From: Mucilaginibacter sp. JRF
GTDB taxonomy: Bacteria; Bacteroidota; Bacteroidia; Sphingobacteriales; Sphingobacteriaceae
Direction: 5' to 3'
NCBI RefSeq assembly: GCF_015223065.1
Contig: NZ_JADFBY010000003.1
Coordinates: 248,001 to 312,000 of the forward strand
DNA: 64,000 nucleotides
Both the position numbers and the translations under genes were made by a program. Positions 18,903 to 28,373 of this stretch are shown here, one piece after another (the stretch's first letter is position 1; each line of letters starts with the position of its first letter). The notes below the pieces were generated by a model. That model did not search any database and had not been told where the DNA came from. It was given only the letters and a program-made list of their open reading frames with translations.

Positions 18903-19349
18903 TTACAACTTAACGATTGTACCGCCTGCTGCTTCAATAGCTTTTTGGGCAGAGGCAGAAAATGCATGCGCTTTAACTTCTACTTTGGCTTTAAGTTCGC
19001 CACGACCAAGGATCTTAACCAGGTCATTTTTTGAAACTAAACCATGCTCTTTCAGTGTATCAAAATCAATTGTTGCAATTGAATATTGATCAACTAAACC
19101 TTGTAATGCATCAAGGTTAACGCTTACGTACTCAACACGGTTAGGGTTTTTAAAACCTACCTTTGGTACACGGCGCTGTAATGGCATCTGGCCACCTTCA
19201 AAACCAATTTTAGTGCTGGTTCCTGAACGTGAGCCGGCACCTTTGTGCCCGCGAGTTGAGGTACCACCACGGCCTGAACCAGTACCCCTGCCTATTCTCT
19301 TTCTGCTTTTGGTAGAACCAGCAGCAGGTTTAAGATTACTTAAATTCAT
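18903..19349 (-). CDS. rplO: 50S ribosomal protein L15
   Basis: 148 aa. The glycine/arginine-rich N-terminal extension (RKRIGRGTGSGRGGTSTRGHKGAGSRSG) and GGQMPLQRRVPKVGF identify L15. It helps late assembly of the large subunit. It is the last ribosomal gene before secY. Confidence 0.98.
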   Translation of the reverse strand: MNLSNLKPAAGSTKSRKRIGRGTGSGRGGTSTRGHKGAGSRSGTSTKIGFEGGQMPLQRRVPKVGFKNPNRVEYVSVNLDALQGLVDQYSIATIDFDTLKEHGLVSKNDLVKILGRGELKAKVEVKAHAFSASAQKAIEAAGGTIVKL

Positions 19350-19353
19350 GATA

Positions 19354-19533
19354 TTAAATGCTTTCTATTGCTACCAAATGATTAACTTTTCGAACCATAC
19401 CGATAATAGCCGGAGTAGCTTCAACCTCAACGCTATGGTTAATTTTCTTTAAGCCCAATGCTTCAATGGTCCTTTTTTGGCGCTCACTTCTATCGATCAC
19501 GCTCTTAATCTGAGTTATTTTGATTTTTGCCAT
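19354..19533 (-). CDS. rpmD: 50S ribosomal protein L30
   Basis: 59 aa, translated directly from the minus strand: MAKIKITQIKSVIDRSERQK, then TIEALGLKKINHSVEVEATP, then IIGMVRKVNHLVAIESI and TAA. The IGMVRKVNHLV motif is the family signature. It fills the gap between rpsE and rplO exactly where L30 is expected, with 5 bases to rpsE and 4 to rplO. Confidence 0.96.
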   Translation of the reverse strand: MAKIKITQIKSVIDRSERQKRTIEALGLKKINHSVEVEATPAIIGMVRKVNHLVAIESI

Positions 19534-19538
19534 GATGA

Positions 19539-20057
19539 TTATCCGTTAAATACTTTGCCTAAATTAACACCACGGTGCTGAGCCACGGTATAAGCATCAC
19601 GCAGTTGCGCTAATGCTGATACGGTTGCTTTAACCACGTTGTGCGGGTTTGATGAACCTTTTGATTTTGCCAATACGTTATGTACGCCAGCGCTTTCTAA
19701 TACCGCACGCATCGCACCACCGGCAATAACACCGGTACCGTTAGCAGCAGGTTTTATGAAAACAAAACCGCCAGAGAATTTACCTATTTGCTCGTGAGGT
19801 ACAGTACCGTTAATGATAGGCACTTTTACCAGGTTCTTTTTCGCATCATCAATGCCTTTAGCGATAGCTTCGGTAACCTCTTTTGCTTTACCTAAGCCGT
19901 AACCTACAACACCGTTCTCATCGCCCACTACCACAATGGCACTGAAGCTGAAAGTACGGCCACCTTTGGTTACTTTAGCCACACGTTGTATGCTTACCAG
20001 GCGATCTTTTAATTCGATCTCGCTGGTTTTTACTCTTTTTATGTTGATTGTTGACAT
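19539..20057 (-). CDS. rpsE: 30S ribosomal protein S5
   Basis: 172 aa. The double-stranded-RNA-binding fold ([34 protein letters not shown]) and the C-terminal half ([34 protein letters not shown]) are standard. S5 affects decoding accuracy and mRNA unwinding at the entry tunnel. Confidence 0.98.
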   Translation of the reverse strand: MSTINIKRVKTSEIELKDRLVSIQRVAKVTKGGRTFSFSAIVVVGDENGVVGYGLGKAKEVTEAIAKGIDDAKKNLVKVPIINGTVPHEQIGKFSGGFVFIKPAANGTGVIAGGAMRAVLESAGVHNVLAKSKGSSNPHNVVKATVSALAQLRDAYTVAQHRGVNLGKVFNG

Positions 20058-20069
20058 CTCTCGTTTGTA

Positions 20070-20420
20070 TTAAAAGTTTAAACCACCTTCACGTGCACCG
20101 TCAGCCAGTGATTTAACACGGCCGTGGTACAAATAACCATTCCTGTCAAACACCACATCTTTAATACCAGCGGCAACTGCTTTCTCGGCAACTAATTTAC
20201 CTACAGCGGCTGATTGATCTGATTTTGTACCGTTAGCTGAAAAATCTTTTGATAAAGATGATGCTGATACAAGTGTTTTACCGGTTACATCGTCAATGAT
20301 CTGAGCGTAAATACCTTTATTGCTTCTGTACACTGACAAGCGCGGACGCGCTGAAGAACCTGAAATGCGTTTTCTGATTCCTCTTTTTATTCTGTCTCTT
20401 CTTGATAATTTACCTGCCAT
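20070..20420 (-). CDS. rplR: 50S ribosomal protein L18
   Basis: 116 aa with [20 protein letters not shown] and the C-terminal [25 protein letters not shown]18 binds 5S rRNA with L5 and helps attach it to the large subunit. It lies 5 bases after rplF and 12 before rpsE. Confidence 0.98.
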   Translation of the reverse strand: MAGKLSRRDRIKRGIRKRISGSSARPRLSVYRSNKGIYAQIIDDVTGKTLVSASSLSKDFSANGTKSDQSAAVGKLVAEKAVAAGIKDVVFDRNGYLYHGRVKSLADGAREGGLNF

Positions 20421-20425
20421 GACGA

Positions 20426-20983
20426 TTATTTTTTAGATGCTGATTTACCTGCTTTTCTGCGTAATACTTCGCCTACAAACTTGATACCTTTACCTTTGTA
20501 TGGCTCTGGTGCACGTAACGAACGTATTTTAGCCGCAACCTGGCCGATCAATTGTTTATCGATCGATTCAAGGATGATGGTAGGGTTTTTACCCTTTTCA
20601 GCGGTGGTTGTAACCTTAATTTCTTGTGGTAACTCAAAAATGTAGTGGTGAGAATAACCCAAAACTAAATCTAAAGTATTACCTGTGTTGGTGGCACGGT
20701 AACCCACACCCACTAATTCCTGCTCAACTTTGTAACCAGTGGTTACACCAACAACCATGTTATTTAAAAGCGCGCGGTATAAACCGTGTAACGCTTTGTG
20801 ACGTTTTTGGTCAGACGGGCGTTTAACCAGTAACTGTCCGTCTTCCTGCTCAACAGTGATATCTTTATCAACTGCCTGCTGCAATTCACCTTTAGGGCCT
20901 TTTACAGTAACAACGTTATCTGCCGATACGGTTACAGTTACGCCTGAGGCTATTGCTATAGGTGCTTTTCCTACTCTTGACAT
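20426..20983 (-). CDS. rplF: 50S ribosomal protein L6
   Basis: 185 aa. [20 protein letters not shown] and the C-terminal [22 protein letters not shown] are diagnostic. L6 sits by the sarcin-ricin loop and L7/L12 stalk base. Unusually for this phylum, a strong Shine-Dalgarno, AGGAGG, lies 10 bases upstream of the ATG (20994-20999). Confidence 0.98.
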   Translation of the reverse strand: MSRVGKAPIAIASGVTVTVSADNVVTVKGPKGELQQAVDKDITVEQEDGQLLVKRPSDQKRHKALHGLYRALLNNMVVGVTTGYKVEQELVGVGYRATNTGNTLDLVLGYSHHYIFELPQEIKVTTTAEKGKNPTIILESIDKQLIGQVAAKIRSLRAPEPYKGKGIKFVGEVLRRKAGKSASKK

Positions 20984-20993
20984 TGCTTAATTT

Positions 20994-20999
20994 CCTCCT
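20994..20999 (-). promoter_or_regulatory. Strong Shine-Dalgarno of rplF
   Basis: The minus strand reads AGGAGG, then 10 bases, then ATG. Such sites are rare in Bacteroidota, where the anti-Shine-Dalgarno is usually masked on the ribosome. Confidence 0.8.
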
Positions 21000-21000
21000 A

Positions 21001-21399
21001 TTAATAAACGTAGCATAAAACTTCGCCACCAACATTGTGCTGACGGGCTTCCTTATCCGTCATCACACCTTTTGATGTTGACAGGATAGCGATACCTAAA
21101 CCATTTAATACACGTGGCATACTTGAAGTACCTGCGTATTTTCTCAAACCTGGTTTACTGATACGCTGAATGCTGCGGATAGCAGAAATTTTAGTTATCG
21201 GGTGGTATTTCAAAGCCACTTTGATAGTGCCTTGAGGACCTACTTCCTCAAACTTGTAATTAGCGATGTAACCTTTGTCGAAAAGCACTTTCGTGATTTC
21301 CTTTTTCAGATTTGATGCAGGAATTTCAACAACCCTATGGTTGGCTTTAATAGCATTCCTTACTCTTGTAAGATAATCTGCGATTGGATCTGTATTCAT
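21001..21399 (-). CDS. rpsH: 30S ribosomal protein S8
   Basis: 132 aa with MNTDPIADYLTRVRNAIKAN and the C-terminal LSTSKGVMTDKEARQHNVGGEVLCYVY. S8 binds helix 21 of 16S rRNA and in Escherichia coli represses the spc operon. Upstream is a 146-base gap containing a perfect 22-bp inverted repeat, so its expression may be partly uncoupled from rpsN. Confidence 0.98.
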   Translation of the reverse strand: MNTDPIADYLTRVRNAIKANHRVVEIPASNLKKEITKVLFDKGYIANYKFEEVGPQGTIKVALKYHPITKISAIRSIQRISKPGLRKYAGTSSMPRVLNGLGIAILSTSKGVMTDKEARQHNVGGEVLCYVY

Positions 21400-21480
21400 T
21401 TTTGTTTGTTATGATGGTGGTTTCCTACAGCCACCGCGGCTGCCGACCTTCCATCGGTTAGTCTTTATTCATTATGAGTA

Positions 21481-21540
21481 GTGAGCAGTAAATGGTGAGT
21501 TGCAAAGTATATCACTCACAACTCACCATTTACTGCTCAC
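21481..21540. repeat. Perfect 22-bp inverted repeat in the rpsN-rpsH gap
   Basis: Bases 21481-21502 (GTGAGCAGTAAATGG, then TGAGTTG) are the exact reverse complement of 21519-21540, with a 16-base loop. There is no T-run after it on the coding (minus) strand, so a simple terminator is unlikely. Confidence 0.95.
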
Positions 21541-21545
21541 AAATA

Positions 21546-21815
21546 TTACCAGCTTGCTTTTTTAACACCCGGTATCTGGCCTGCTAATGCCATTTCGCGG
21601 AATGTAACACGCGAAATGCCAAACTGGCGCATATAACCACGAGGACGGCCGGTTAACTTGCAACGGTTGTGCAGTTTTACCGGTGATGATGCTTTAGGTA
21701 ATTTATCTAAAGCGATCCAATCACCTGCTTCTTTCAAAGCAGCCCTTTTTTCAGCGTATTTAGCTACTAATTTAGCACGTTTAACTTCACGCGCTTTTAC
21801 ACCTTCTTTAGCCAT
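21546..21815 (-). CDS. rpsN: 30S ribosomal protein S14, zinc-free type
   Basis: 89 aa from the ATG at 21815; an upstream in-frame start would add nine nonhomologous residues. [13 protein letters not shown] and [20 protein letters not shown] match the long, zinc-independent S14, which lacks the C-x2-C pairs. It overlaps the end of rplE by eight bases, suggesting coupled translation. Confidence 0.96.
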   Translation of the reverse strand: MAKEGVKAREVKRAKLVAKYAEKRAALKEAGDWIALDKLPKASSPVKLHNRCKLTGRPRGYMRQFGISRVTFREMALAGQIPGVKKASW

Positions 21816-22368
21816 TATTTTGATTTTTAAATGGTAATCCAAATTGTTTCAGCAACTCCAGAGCTTCAACATCGTTGGTAGCTGAGGTTACAAAGGTAAT
21901 ATCCATACCTTGGATTTTATTGATTTTGTCAATATTGATCTCAGGGAAGATAATTTGCTCAGTAATACCTAAAGTATAGTTGCCTTTACCGTCAAAACCT
22001 TTATCGTTGATGCCTTTGAAATCGCGGATACGCGGTAAAGCAACAGCAATTAAACGATCAAGGAATTCGTACATGGTGTTATCACGTAAAGTAACACGTA
22101 CACCTACAGGCATACCTTTACGTAACTTAAAGTTTGAGATATCCTTTTTTGATTTTGAAGATACTGCCTGCTGGCCGGTAATGGTAGTTAACTCAGTGAT
22201 AGTGTTCTCGATAAGTTTTTTATCGGTAGTAGCACCACCAACACCCTGGTTAATAGCAATTTTTTGCAGCTTCGGAACCTGCATAACGCTTTTGTACTGA
22301 AATTTATCTTTCAGCGCGGTACGGATCTCCTCTTTATATTTCGATTTTAATCTCGGTGTGTAAGTCAT
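21808..22368 (-). CDS. rplE: 50S ribosomal protein L5
   Basis: 186 aa with [45 protein letters not shown] and [11 protein letters not shown]5 binds 5S rRNA and forms an intersubunit bridge with S13. Its ATG overlaps the rplX stop as TAATG. A GGGAGG Shine-Dalgarno lies 10 bases upstream inside rplX (22379-22384), so it is set up both for coupling and for direct initiation. Confidence 0.98.
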   Translation of the reverse strand: MTYTPRLKSKYKEEIRTALKDKFQYKSVMQVPKLQKIAINQGVGGATTDKKLIENTITELTTITGQQAVSSKSKKDISNFKLRKGMPVGVRVTLRDNTMYEFLDRLIAVALPRIRDFKGINDKGFDGKGNYTLGITEQIIFPEINIDKINKIQGMDITFVTSATNDVEALELLKQFGLPFKNQNNG

Positions 22369-22715
22369 TACTTAATTTCCTCCCCTGATTTTTTTGCTAC
22401 TCTAACCAGTTTACCTGCGTCATTAAGCTTACGGCCTACGCGGGTGGTGTTACCTGTTTTAGGGTCAACCAGCGCCAGGTTTGAGATATGAATTGCAGCT
22501 TCTTGTTTAACGATACCGCCGTTTGGATTTGCAGCGTTAGGTTTTGTGTGTTTTGACACCATATTGGCACCTTCAACCACAGCCCTGTTTTTTGCTGTAA
22601 TCACTTCAACAATTTTACCTTGTGATCCTTTTGAATCACCGGCTATAACCTTTACCAGGTCGCCCTTGCGGAGCTTTATTTTGCCGGTTTGTGCTTTTAC
22701 TTTATTATATGCCAT
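22368..22715 (-). CDS. rplX: 50S ribosomal protein L24
   Basis: 115 aa with a KOW motif, [22 protein letters not shown], and [14 protein letters not shown] and [15 protein letters not shown]24 begins large-subunit assembly. It starts one base after the rplN stop and has a GGAGGT Shine-Dalgarno at 22724-22729 located within the end of rplN. Confidence 0.98.
   Translation of the reverse strand: MAYNKVKAQTGKIKLRKGDLVKVIAGDSKGSQGKIVEVITAKNRAVVEGANMVSKHTKPNAANPNGGIVKQEAAIHISNLALVDPKTGNTTRVGRKLNDAGKLVRVAKKSGEEIK
22379..22384 (-). promoter_or_regulatory. Strong Shine-Dalgarno of rplE
   Basis: The minus strand reads GGGAGG followed by 10 bases and the ATG; it lies inside the last codons of rplX. 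Confidence 0.75.
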
Positions 22716-22716
22716 G

Positions 22717-23085
22717 TTACAATACCTCCGGTGCTAATGATACAATTTTCATAAATTGTTTCTCACGCAGTTCTCTTGCAACCGGGCCAAAGATACGGGT
22801 ACCTCTTGGCTCGTCCTGGTTATTTAACAAAACAGCTGCGTTATCGTCGAAACGGATATATGAACCATCTTTACGACGGATCTCTTTTTTAGTTCTTACT
22901 ACTACGGCTTTTGATACGGTGCCTTTTTTTACGTTTCCTGAAGGAATTGCGCTTTTAACGGTAACAACGATCTTGTCACCAATTGAGGCATATCTTTTAC
23001 CGGTACCACCTAATACGCGGATCACTAAAACTTCTTTAGCGCCGCTATTATCGGCTACGTTTAATCTTGATTCCTGTTGTACCAT
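22717..23085 (-). CDS. rplN: 50S ribosomal protein L14
   Basis: 122 aa, exact family length, starting [27 protein letters not shown] and containing [29 protein letters not shown]14 contacts L19 and the small subunit. It follows rpsQ with a one-base gap. Confidence 0.98.
   Translation of the reverse strand: MVQQESRLNVADNSGAKEVLVIRVLGGTGKRYASIGDKIVVTVKSAIPSGNVKKGTVSKAVVVRTKKEIRRKDGSYIRFDDNAAVLLNNQDEPRGTRIFGPVARELREKQFMKIVSLAPEVL
22724..22729 (-). promoter_or_regulatory. Strong Shine-Dalgarno of rplX
   Basis: The minus strand reads GGAGGT, then eight bases, then ATG; it lies within the end of rplN. Confidence 0.75.
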
Positions 23086-23086
23086 G

Positions 23087-23341
23087 TTATTTAGCCCTTT
23101 CTAAAATTTCAACTAATCTCCAGTTCTTATTTTTGCTCAGGGGGCGGGTTTCCATAATTAATACGGTATCGCCAATACCACAGGTATTCGTTTCATCATG
23201 AGCCATAAACTTGGTAGTTTTTTTCACGAACTTACCATAGATTGGGTGCTTTACTTTACGCTCCACGGCAACTACAATAGATTTCTCCATTTTATTGCTA
23301 ACTACCAAACCGGTACGTGTTTTTCTTAAATTTCTTTCCAT
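23087..23341 (-). CDS. rpsQ: 30S ribosomal protein S17
   Basis: 84 aa with [34 protein letters not shown] and the C-terminal [22 protein letters not shown]. It is an OB-fold primary binder of 16S rRNA. It lies 19 bases after rpmC. Confidence 0.98.
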   Translation of the reverse strand: MERNLRKTRTGLVVSNKMEKSIVVAVERKVKHPIYGKFVKKTTKFMAHDETNTCGIGDTVLIMETRPLSKNKNWRLVEILERAK

Positions 23342-23360
23342 TTTTTCCCGACGTTAAAAA

Positions 23361-23573
23361 TTAATTCGTTTCAGAAGCTGACGCCGCTGCTTTACGTTTT
23401 GTTAATTCGGTATTCAAACGAGCGATGTCCTTACGTACCTTTGTTATACGGCTTGGATTTTCAATAGCCGATACCGCGTGCGCAAATTTCAGTTTGGTAA
23501 GGTTGTTTTTTTCCTCACCGATCTTCGCAACCAAATCCTCGGTCGAAAGCTCTAAAATTTCTGAGTTCTTCAT
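23361..23573 (-). CDS. rpmC: 50S ribosomal protein L29
   Basis: 70 aa from the ATG at 23573 (MKNSEILELSTEDLVAKIGE). An in-frame start further upstream would add 18 unrelated residues that run into the dyad of the rplP gap. KLKFAHAVSAIENPSRITKVRKDIARLNTEL is the family core. L29 sits near the exit tunnel and the SRP docking site. Confidence 0.95.
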   Translation of the reverse strand: MKNSEILELSTEDLVAKIGEEKNNLTKLKFAHAVSAIENPSRITKVRKDIARLNTELTKRKAAASASETN

Positions 23574-23595
23574 TTTATATTTTGTTGTATGCTGT

Positions 23596-23632
23596 AAGTT
23601 GTGAGTTGCAAGCAATATGTAACTCACAACTT
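23596..23632. repeat. 12-bp inverted repeat in the rplP-rpmC gap
   Basis: AAGTTGTGAGTT (23596-23607) is the exact reverse complement of 23621-23632, with a 13-base loop. A further CTACAGGT/ACCTGTAG pair (about 23658-23696) lies in the same 130-base gap. Confidence 0.75.
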
Positions 23633-23703
23633 TTCAACTTACAATGTTTATCCCACACTACAGGTATTCAATAAATGTTGTTTACCACCTGTAGCTACCA
23701 CGT

Positions 23704-24126
23704 TTATGCTTCGGCGTAATCTCTACGCACTATGAATTTTGTTTGTACAGGTAATTTCTGTGCAGCAAGGCGTAATGCTTCTTTAGCAACTTCTAAAGGC
23801 ACACCTTCTGCTTCAAAGATGATCCTGCCGGGGCGTACTACCGCTACCCAGTATTCAGGGGCACCTTTACCTTTACCCATACGTACCTCTGCTGGCTTTT
23901 TAGTTACAGGCTTGTCAGGGAAAATCCTGATCCATACCTGGCCTTCACGTTTCATGAAACGTGTTACAGCGATACGGGCTGCCTCGATCTGGCGGCTGGT
24001 TATCCAGGCCGGCTCGAGTGATTTTATACCGAAAGATCCGAATGAAAGCTCAGCACCACGGGTGGCTAAACCTTTCATCCTGCCTTTTTGCATCTTTCTG
24101 AACTTCGTTCTTTTTGGCTGTAGCAT
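23704..24126 (-). CDS. rplP: 50S ribosomal protein L16
   Basis: 140 aa: [19 protein letters not shown], the [31 protein letters not shown] core, and [18 protein letters not shown]16 helps position A-site tRNA and is the arginine-hydroxylation target of RoxA/YcfD-type enzymes in other bacteria. A 50-base gap separates it from rpsC. Confidence 0.98.
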   Translation of the reverse strand: MLQPKRTKFRKMQKGRMKGLATRGAELSFGSFGIKSLEPAWITSRQIEAARIAVTRFMKREGQVWIRIFPDKPVTKKPAEVRMGKGKGAPEYWVAVVRPGRIIFEAEGVPLEVAKEALRLAAQKLPVQTKFIVRRDYAEA

Positions 24127-24176
24127 TTTTTTAAGCTTTTATATCTAAACGATGTCTGTCTCGACTTTGTTAATAA

Positions 24177-25055
24177 TTATCTTCTACCTTGACCTTGTCC
24201 GCCCGGGCGATTACCGCCGCCGCGGTTGTTACCGCCTTGGCCACCGCGGTTGTTACCACCACGATTGTTACCACCCGGACCACGGTTACCGCCACCACGA
24301 TTGTCACGACGTTCGCCACCGCGCTCGCCGCCTCTTTGGTTACGGTCACCAAATTGTGAGCCACCTTCCGGACGACCACCTTTACCACTTGGGCCGCTGT
24401 TGCTGCCAATGTTTGGAGATAGATCGCGTTTACCGTAAACTTCGCCTTTGCAGATCCATACTTTAACACCTATTTTACCATAAGTAGTTAAAGCTTCGCC
24501 TAAAGCGTAGTCAATATCAGCACGGAATGTGTGCAGAGGAATTCTTCCCTCTTTGTATTGCTCAGAACGTGCCATCTCAGCACCGCCTAAACGGCCTGAC
24601 GTCATTACCTTGATACCTTCGGCACCCATTCTCATGGTTGACGCGATGGTGGTTTTCATGGCACGACGGAAAGATATACGTGCTTCTAATTGTTTTGCTA
24701 TGCCTTCAGCTACTAATTGCGCGTCAAGCTCAGGACGTTTGATCTCGAAAATGTTGATCTGAACTTCTTTTTTAGTAAGTTTTTTCAACTCTTCTTTGAT
24801 CTTGTCAACTTCCTGACCACCTTTACCGATAACGATACCCGGACGGGCAGTGTGTATAGTAACGGTGATGCGTTTTAAAGTACGTTCAATAACTACTTTT
24901 GATACGCCACCTTTGTTGATACGTGCTGAAAGATACTTGCGGATTTTTTCGTCCTCAACTAATTTGTCGGAGTAGTTGTTGCCACCGAACCAGTTAGAAT
25001 CCCAGCCTCTGATGATTCCTAATCTGTTACCTATTGGATGTGCTTTCTGTCCCAT
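24177..25055 (-). CDS. rpsC: 30S ribosomal protein S3 with long RGG-rich tail
   Basis: 292 aa. Residues 1 to about 215 are a normal S3 with KH domain ([20 protein letters not shown]) and S3 C-domain ending [19 protein letters not shown]. The remaining 75 or so residues are low-complexity, built from NRGG, GGERGG and GGNNRGG units. S3 forms part of the mRNA entry helicase; the tail would extend from that region and could bind RNA. Short basic or glycine tails occur on S3 of other Bacteroidota; this one is long. The nucleotide repetition makes out-of-frame shadows look coding, but only this frame is real. Confidence 0.97.
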   Translation of the reverse strand: MGQKAHPIGNRLGIIRGWDSNWFGGNNYSDKLVEDEKIRKYLSARINKGGVSKVVIERTLKRITVTIHTARPGIVIGKGGQEVDKIKEELKKLTKKEVQINIFEIKRPELDAQLVAEGIAKQLEARISFRRAMKTTIASTMRMGAEGIKVMTSGRLGGAEMARSEQYKEGRIPLHTFRADIDYALGEALTTYGKIGVKVWICKGEVYGKRDLSPNIGSNSGPSGKGGRPEGGSQFGDRNQRGGERGGERRDNRGGGNRGPGGNNRGGNNRGGQGGNNRGGGNRPGGQGQGRR

Positions 25056-25061
25056 TTCAAA

Positions 25062-25490
25062 TTAATTGTTTTCGTTTTTACTATCCACAATAAGGGTTAC
25101 GTGGTTTGAGCGCTTGCGGATGCGGTAACCTCTACCTTGCGGTGCAGGGCGCAATCTTTTAAGCTGGCGACCGCCACCTACTGAGATCTCTTTAACAAAC
25201 AAGCCGGCTTCCTCAGCCTTTTTGCCTTCGTTTTTAGCTTCCCAGTTGGTAATTGCTGATACCAGTAATTTCTCAACACGAATAGCCGCTTCTTTATTAG
25301 TGAACTTTAAGATGTTTAAAGCTTCGAATACGTTTTTACCGCGTACTAAGTCAACTACCAAACGCATTTTGCGAGGTGAAGTTGGGCAGTCTTGTAACTT
25401 AGCAACAGAAGCACCTCCTTGTTGAGCTTTCGCAGCTTCTTTTTGTTGCCTGATTAGTACAGACCTTTTAATTTTTGTTGTTGCTTCCAT
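25062..25490 (-). CDS. rplV: 50S ribosomal protein L22
   Basis: 142 aa. The core [24 protein letters not shown] and [25 protein letters not shown] is standard; its hairpin lines the exit tunnel. An extra basic N-terminal segment of about 25 residues ([20 protein letters not shown]) precedes the usual start. The gene is 6 bases after rpsS. Confidence 0.97.
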   Translation of the reverse strand: MEATTKIKRSVLIRQQKEAAKAQQGGASVAKLQDCPTSPRKMRLVVDLVRGKNVFEALNILKFTNKEAAIRVEKLLVSAITNWEAKNEGKKAEEAGLFVKEISVGGGRQLKRLRPAPQGRGYRIRKRSNHVTLIVDSKNENN

Positions 25491-25496
25491 TGCCTG

Positions 25497-25763
25497 TTAT
25501 TTTTTCTTTTCTGCGTGACCACGGAATGTGCGTGTTGGAGCAAACTCTCCCAGCTTGTGACCAACCATGTTTTCTGTTACGTACACCGGTATAAACTTGT
25601 TGCCGTTGTGTACTGCAAATGTGTGACCAACGAAATCAGGAGAGATCATGGAACGGCGTGACCATGTTTTAACCACTGATTTTTTATTTGATTCATTCAG
25701 GACAAGAACTTTTCTTTCCAGGTTAAAATCAATATAAGGTCCTTTTTTAATTGAACGTGCCAT
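25497..25763 (-). CDS. rpsS: 30S ribosomal protein S19
   Basis: 88 aa: [42 protein letters not shown] and [22 protein letters not shown]19 lies in the head, bridging to L5 through S13. Its start overlaps the rplB stop (TAATG), and a purine run GAAGGAAG precedes it. Confidence 0.98.
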   Translation of the reverse strand: MARSIKKGPYIDFNLERKVLVLNESNKKSVVKTWSRRSMISPDFVGHTFAVHNGNKFIPVYVTENMVGHKLGEFAPTRTFRGHAEKKK

Positions 25764-26587
25764 TATTTCTTCCTTCTTTCAATGATGTAGCGATCCGATG
25801 TTTTCTTTTTGTCGCGAGTTTTGTAGCCTTTAGCTAACAAACCTTTGCGTGAACGTGGGTGACCACCTGATGAACGGCCTTCACCACCACCCATAGGGTG
25901 ATCGACAGGGTTCATGGCAACACCACGAACGCGTGGCCTGCGACCTAACCAGCGCTTGCGGCCGGCTTTACCTAACACTTCGTTAGCCTTTTCAGAGTTT
26001 GAAACGGTACCGATAGTAGCAAGGCAGGTAGCCAGGATCATACGGGTTTCGCCTGAAGGTAATTTAATGATAGCATATTTACCATCACGTGCTGAAAGCT
26101 GAGCATAAGTACCTGCTGAACGAGCTATGGTACCACCCTGACCCGGGTTTAATTCAATGTTATGAATGATTGAACCCAGTGGGATGCTTTTTAATGGTAA
26201 CGTGTTACCAACTTCAGGAGCTACGCTCTCGCCTGAAAGTACAGTTAAACCAACTGTTAAGCCTTCCGGCGCGATAATGTATCTCTTTTCACCATCAGCG
26301 TATACTAATAAAGCGATACGTGCTGAACGGTTTGGATCGTACTCAATAGTCGCAACTTTTGCAGGGATGTCAAATTTGTTACGTTTAAAGTCGATCAATC
26401 GGTATGATTTCTTATGTCCCCCACCGATATAACGCATGGTCATTTTACCGGAACTGTTACGTCCACCTGATTTCTTGTGTGATACTACAAGTGACTTTTC
26501 AGGCACGTTAGTAGTAACGTCAGAGTAATCGGCACCTACTCTGAAGCGGGTACCCGGAGTAACCGGTTTAAATCTTTTTACTGCCAT
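25763..26587 (-). CDS. rplB: 50S ribosomal protein L2
   Basis: 274 aa, full length. [18 protein letters not shown] and the C-terminal [34 protein letters not shown], containing the conserved peptidyl-transferase-proximal histidine, are diagnostic. L2 is needed for subunit joining. It lies 8 bases after rplW. Confidence 0.99.
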   Translation of the reverse strand: MAVKRFKPVTPGTRFRVGADYSDVTTNVPEKSLVVSHKKSGGRNSSGKMTMRYIGGGHKKSYRLIDFKRNKFDIPAKVATIEYDPNRSARIALLVYADGEKRYIIAPEGLTVGLTVLSGESVAPEVGNTLPLKSIPLGSIIHNIELNPGQGGTIARSAGTYAQLSARDGKYAIIKLPSGETRMILATCLATIGTVSNSEKANEVLGKAGRKRWLGRRPRVRGVAMNPVDHPMGGGEGRSSGGHPRSRKGLLAKGYKTRDKKKTSDRYIIERRKK

Positions 26588-26595
26588 CTCTGTTT

Positions 26596-26886
26596 TTATA
26601 TTGTGCTATAAAAATCTATTACTTCACCGTCTTTCAACGTGATAACCGCTTTTTTGTAAGTAGCTGAGCGGCCTTGTACGGCACCAGCCTTAGTGTTGCG
26701 GGTTTTCAGTTTTCCAACGTATTTCATGGTGTTTACTGCTGTAACGTTAACACCATACATTTGCTCAATTGCTGCCTTGATCTGAATCTTATTAGCTCTG
26801 TGATCAACTTTGAAAGCATAACGGTTAAGCTTCTCAGTTAATTGAGCTACTTTTTCAGTAAGTAAAGGCTTCTTTAAAATTTCCAT
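26596..26886 (-). CDS. rplW: 50S ribosomal protein L23
   Basis: 96 aa: [49 protein letters not shown]23 is the docking site for trigger factor and SRP at the tunnel exit. It starts two bases after the rplD stop. Confidence 0.98.
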   Translation of the reverse strand: MEILKKPLLTEKVAQLTEKLNRYAFKVDHRANKIQIKAAIEQMYGVNVTAVNTMKYVGKLKTRNTKAGAVQGRSATYKKAVITLKDGEVIDFYSTI

Positions 26887-26888
26887 AA

Positions 26889-27518
26889 TTACTTAGCTAA
26901 CGCTTCCTCCAAAGTTTTAACAGTACCGGCAGTTAACAAAAGTTTGCCTGCGTTAAGCACATCATAAGTGTTTAACTGGTCGGCAGTGATCACCTTTGTT
27001 TTCTTCAGGTTTCTGCTTGATAAGTATACATTGTTATTTGCAGCAGGCAATACCAGCAATGTTTTAACGTCAGTAACGTTAAGATCGGCAACCAATTTAA
27101 TGTAGTTCTTGGTTTTGATGCTGTCAAAAGTAAAGTCTTCCAACACAACGATGTTGTTATCTTTAGCTTTGTATGACAGTGCTGATTTACGAGCTAATGA
27201 TTTAAGCTTTTTGTTCAGCTTAAAGCTGTAATCGCGCGGTTGCGGACCGAATACACGGCCACCACCGTTAAACAATGGCGATTTGATGCTACCCGCACGG
27301 GCACCACCTGTACCTTTTTGTTTGTATAGCTTGCGGGTTGAACCTGCAATTTCATTACGCTGTTTTGCTTTGTGTGTACCTTGGCGTTGGTTAGCTAAAT
27401 AAAGCTTAACGTCAAGATAGATAGCATGGTCGTTTGGCTCAATTCCGAATACGGACTCAGGAAGCTGCACCTTGGCACCTGTTTCTTTACCTGAGATGTT
27501 CAATACATTAACTTCCAT
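26889..27518 (-). CDS. rplD: 50S ribosomal protein L4
   Basis: 209 aa: [53 protein letters not shown] is the loop that reaches the exit tunnel. In Escherichia coli L4 represses the S10 operon through the leader RNA. Here the leader lies directly before rplC rather than rpsJ, so any L4 control would act from there. Confidence 0.98.
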   Translation of the reverse strand: MEVNVLNISGKETGAKVQLPESVFGIEPNDHAIYLDVKLYLANQRQGTHKAKQRNEIAGSTRKLYKQKGTGGARAGSIKSPLFNGGGRVFGPQPRDYSFKLNKKLKSLARKSALSYKAKDNNIVVLEDFTFDSIKTKNYIKLVADLNVTDVKTLLVLPAANNNVYLSSRNLKKTKVITADQLNTYDVLNAGKLLLTAGTVKTLEEALAK

Positions 27519-27519
27519 C

Positions 27520-28137
27520 TTATTTATCCACTATTACGAATGAACCCTTAGCTCCCGGAACGGAACCTTTAACAACTAATAGGTTTTGCTCAGCAAATAC
27601 CTTTACTACTTCAAGGTTCTGTACCTTAACGCGAACGTTACCCATTTGACCAGCCATGCGCATACCTTTAAATACGCGTGAAGGCCATGATGAGGCACCT
27701 AATGAACCAGGAGCACGTAAACGGTTGTGCTGGCCGTGAGTTTGCATACCCACACCGCCAAAACCATGACGTTTTACAACACCCTGAAAACCTTTACCTT
27801 TTGAAGTACCAACCACGTCCACAAAATCGCCGATCTCAAAAATGCCGACAGTAACGGTGTCGCCTAATGTTTTTTGATCTTCGAATGATTTGAACTCAAC
27901 CAGTTTGCTCCTTGGAGCAGTACCGGCTTTTTGGAAATGGCCTTTTAAAGGAGCAGTAGTGTTTTTTTCCTTTTTTTCGCCGTATGCCAACTGTACAGCA
28001 GCATACCCGTCTGTTTCAACAGACTTCACTTGCGTAACCACGCAAGGGCCAGCCTCGATCACAGTGCATGGGATATTTTTCCCTGACTCGTCGAAAATGC
28101 TGGTCATTCCTACTTTTTTACCAATAATTCCTGACAT
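27520..28137 (-). CDS. rplC: 50S ribosomal protein L3
   Basis: 205 aa from the ATG at 28137 ([20 protein letters not shown]); an in-frame start eight codons upstream lacks homology. [55 protein letters not shown] is the L3 core. It is the first gene of the leftward ribosomal run, because rpsJ, its usual upstream neighbour, is 8 kb away. A perfect Bacteroidota promoter and a hairpin-bearing leader of about 70 bases precede it. Confidence 0.97.
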   Translation of the reverse strand: MSGIIGKKVGMTSIFDESGKNIPCTVIEAGPCVVTQVKSVETDGYAAVQLAYGEKKEKNTTAPLKGHFQKAGTAPRSKLVEFKSFEDQKTLGDTVTVGIFEIGDFVDVVGTSKGKGFQGVVKRHGFGGVGMQTHGQHNRLRAPGSLGASSWPSRVFKGMRMAGQMGNVRVKVQNLEVVKVFAEQNLLVVKGSVPGAKGSFVIVDK

Positions 28138-28161
28138 TTCTTTTAATTTGTTTGTGCCCAT

Positions 28162-28208
28162 CGAAGCAGTAGGGCTTCGTTCAAGGCATATTATTCCCTT
28201 TTAAGGGA
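28162..28208 (-). promoter_or_regulatory. Leader hairpins upstream of rplC
   Basis: The transcribed leader holds a perfect 6-bp stem CGAAGC/GCTTCG with a six-base loop (28162-28179). A TCCCTT/AAGGGA palindrome (28195-28208) sits at about the predicted transcription start. These could be an L4- or other r-protein-responsive site; that is inference. Confidence 0.45.
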
Positions 28209-28211
28209 CGG

Positions 28212-28242
28212 CAAAGTTAGAAATTTTACTTTAATTGTCAAA
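28212..28242 (-). promoter_or_regulatory. Consensus promoter of the rplC-rplQ operon
   Basis: On the minus strand, TTTG (28239-28242), exactly 19 bases, then TAACTTTG (28212-28219). This is a complete match to the Bacteroidota -33/-7 consensus. The expected start is near 28205, giving a leader of about 70 bases. Confidence 0.85.
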
Positions 28243-28373
28243 TAGTTACGAAGTTATTTTTAAAATATTTATTTAGGTGTCACGCAGTTACGTCATCAGC
28301 CTCAATAAATCTCATTATTGTGCTTGGCCACAAGTTGATAATTGAATAAATTAGTTTACCTAACCTAAGCTGC

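Noticed and set aside
24170-24469. Long alternative frames on both strands across the end of rpsC, some rich in Pro or Val
   Set aside because: They are produced by the GGN-type repeats encoding the RGG tail of S3; they lack homology and overlap a certain gene.
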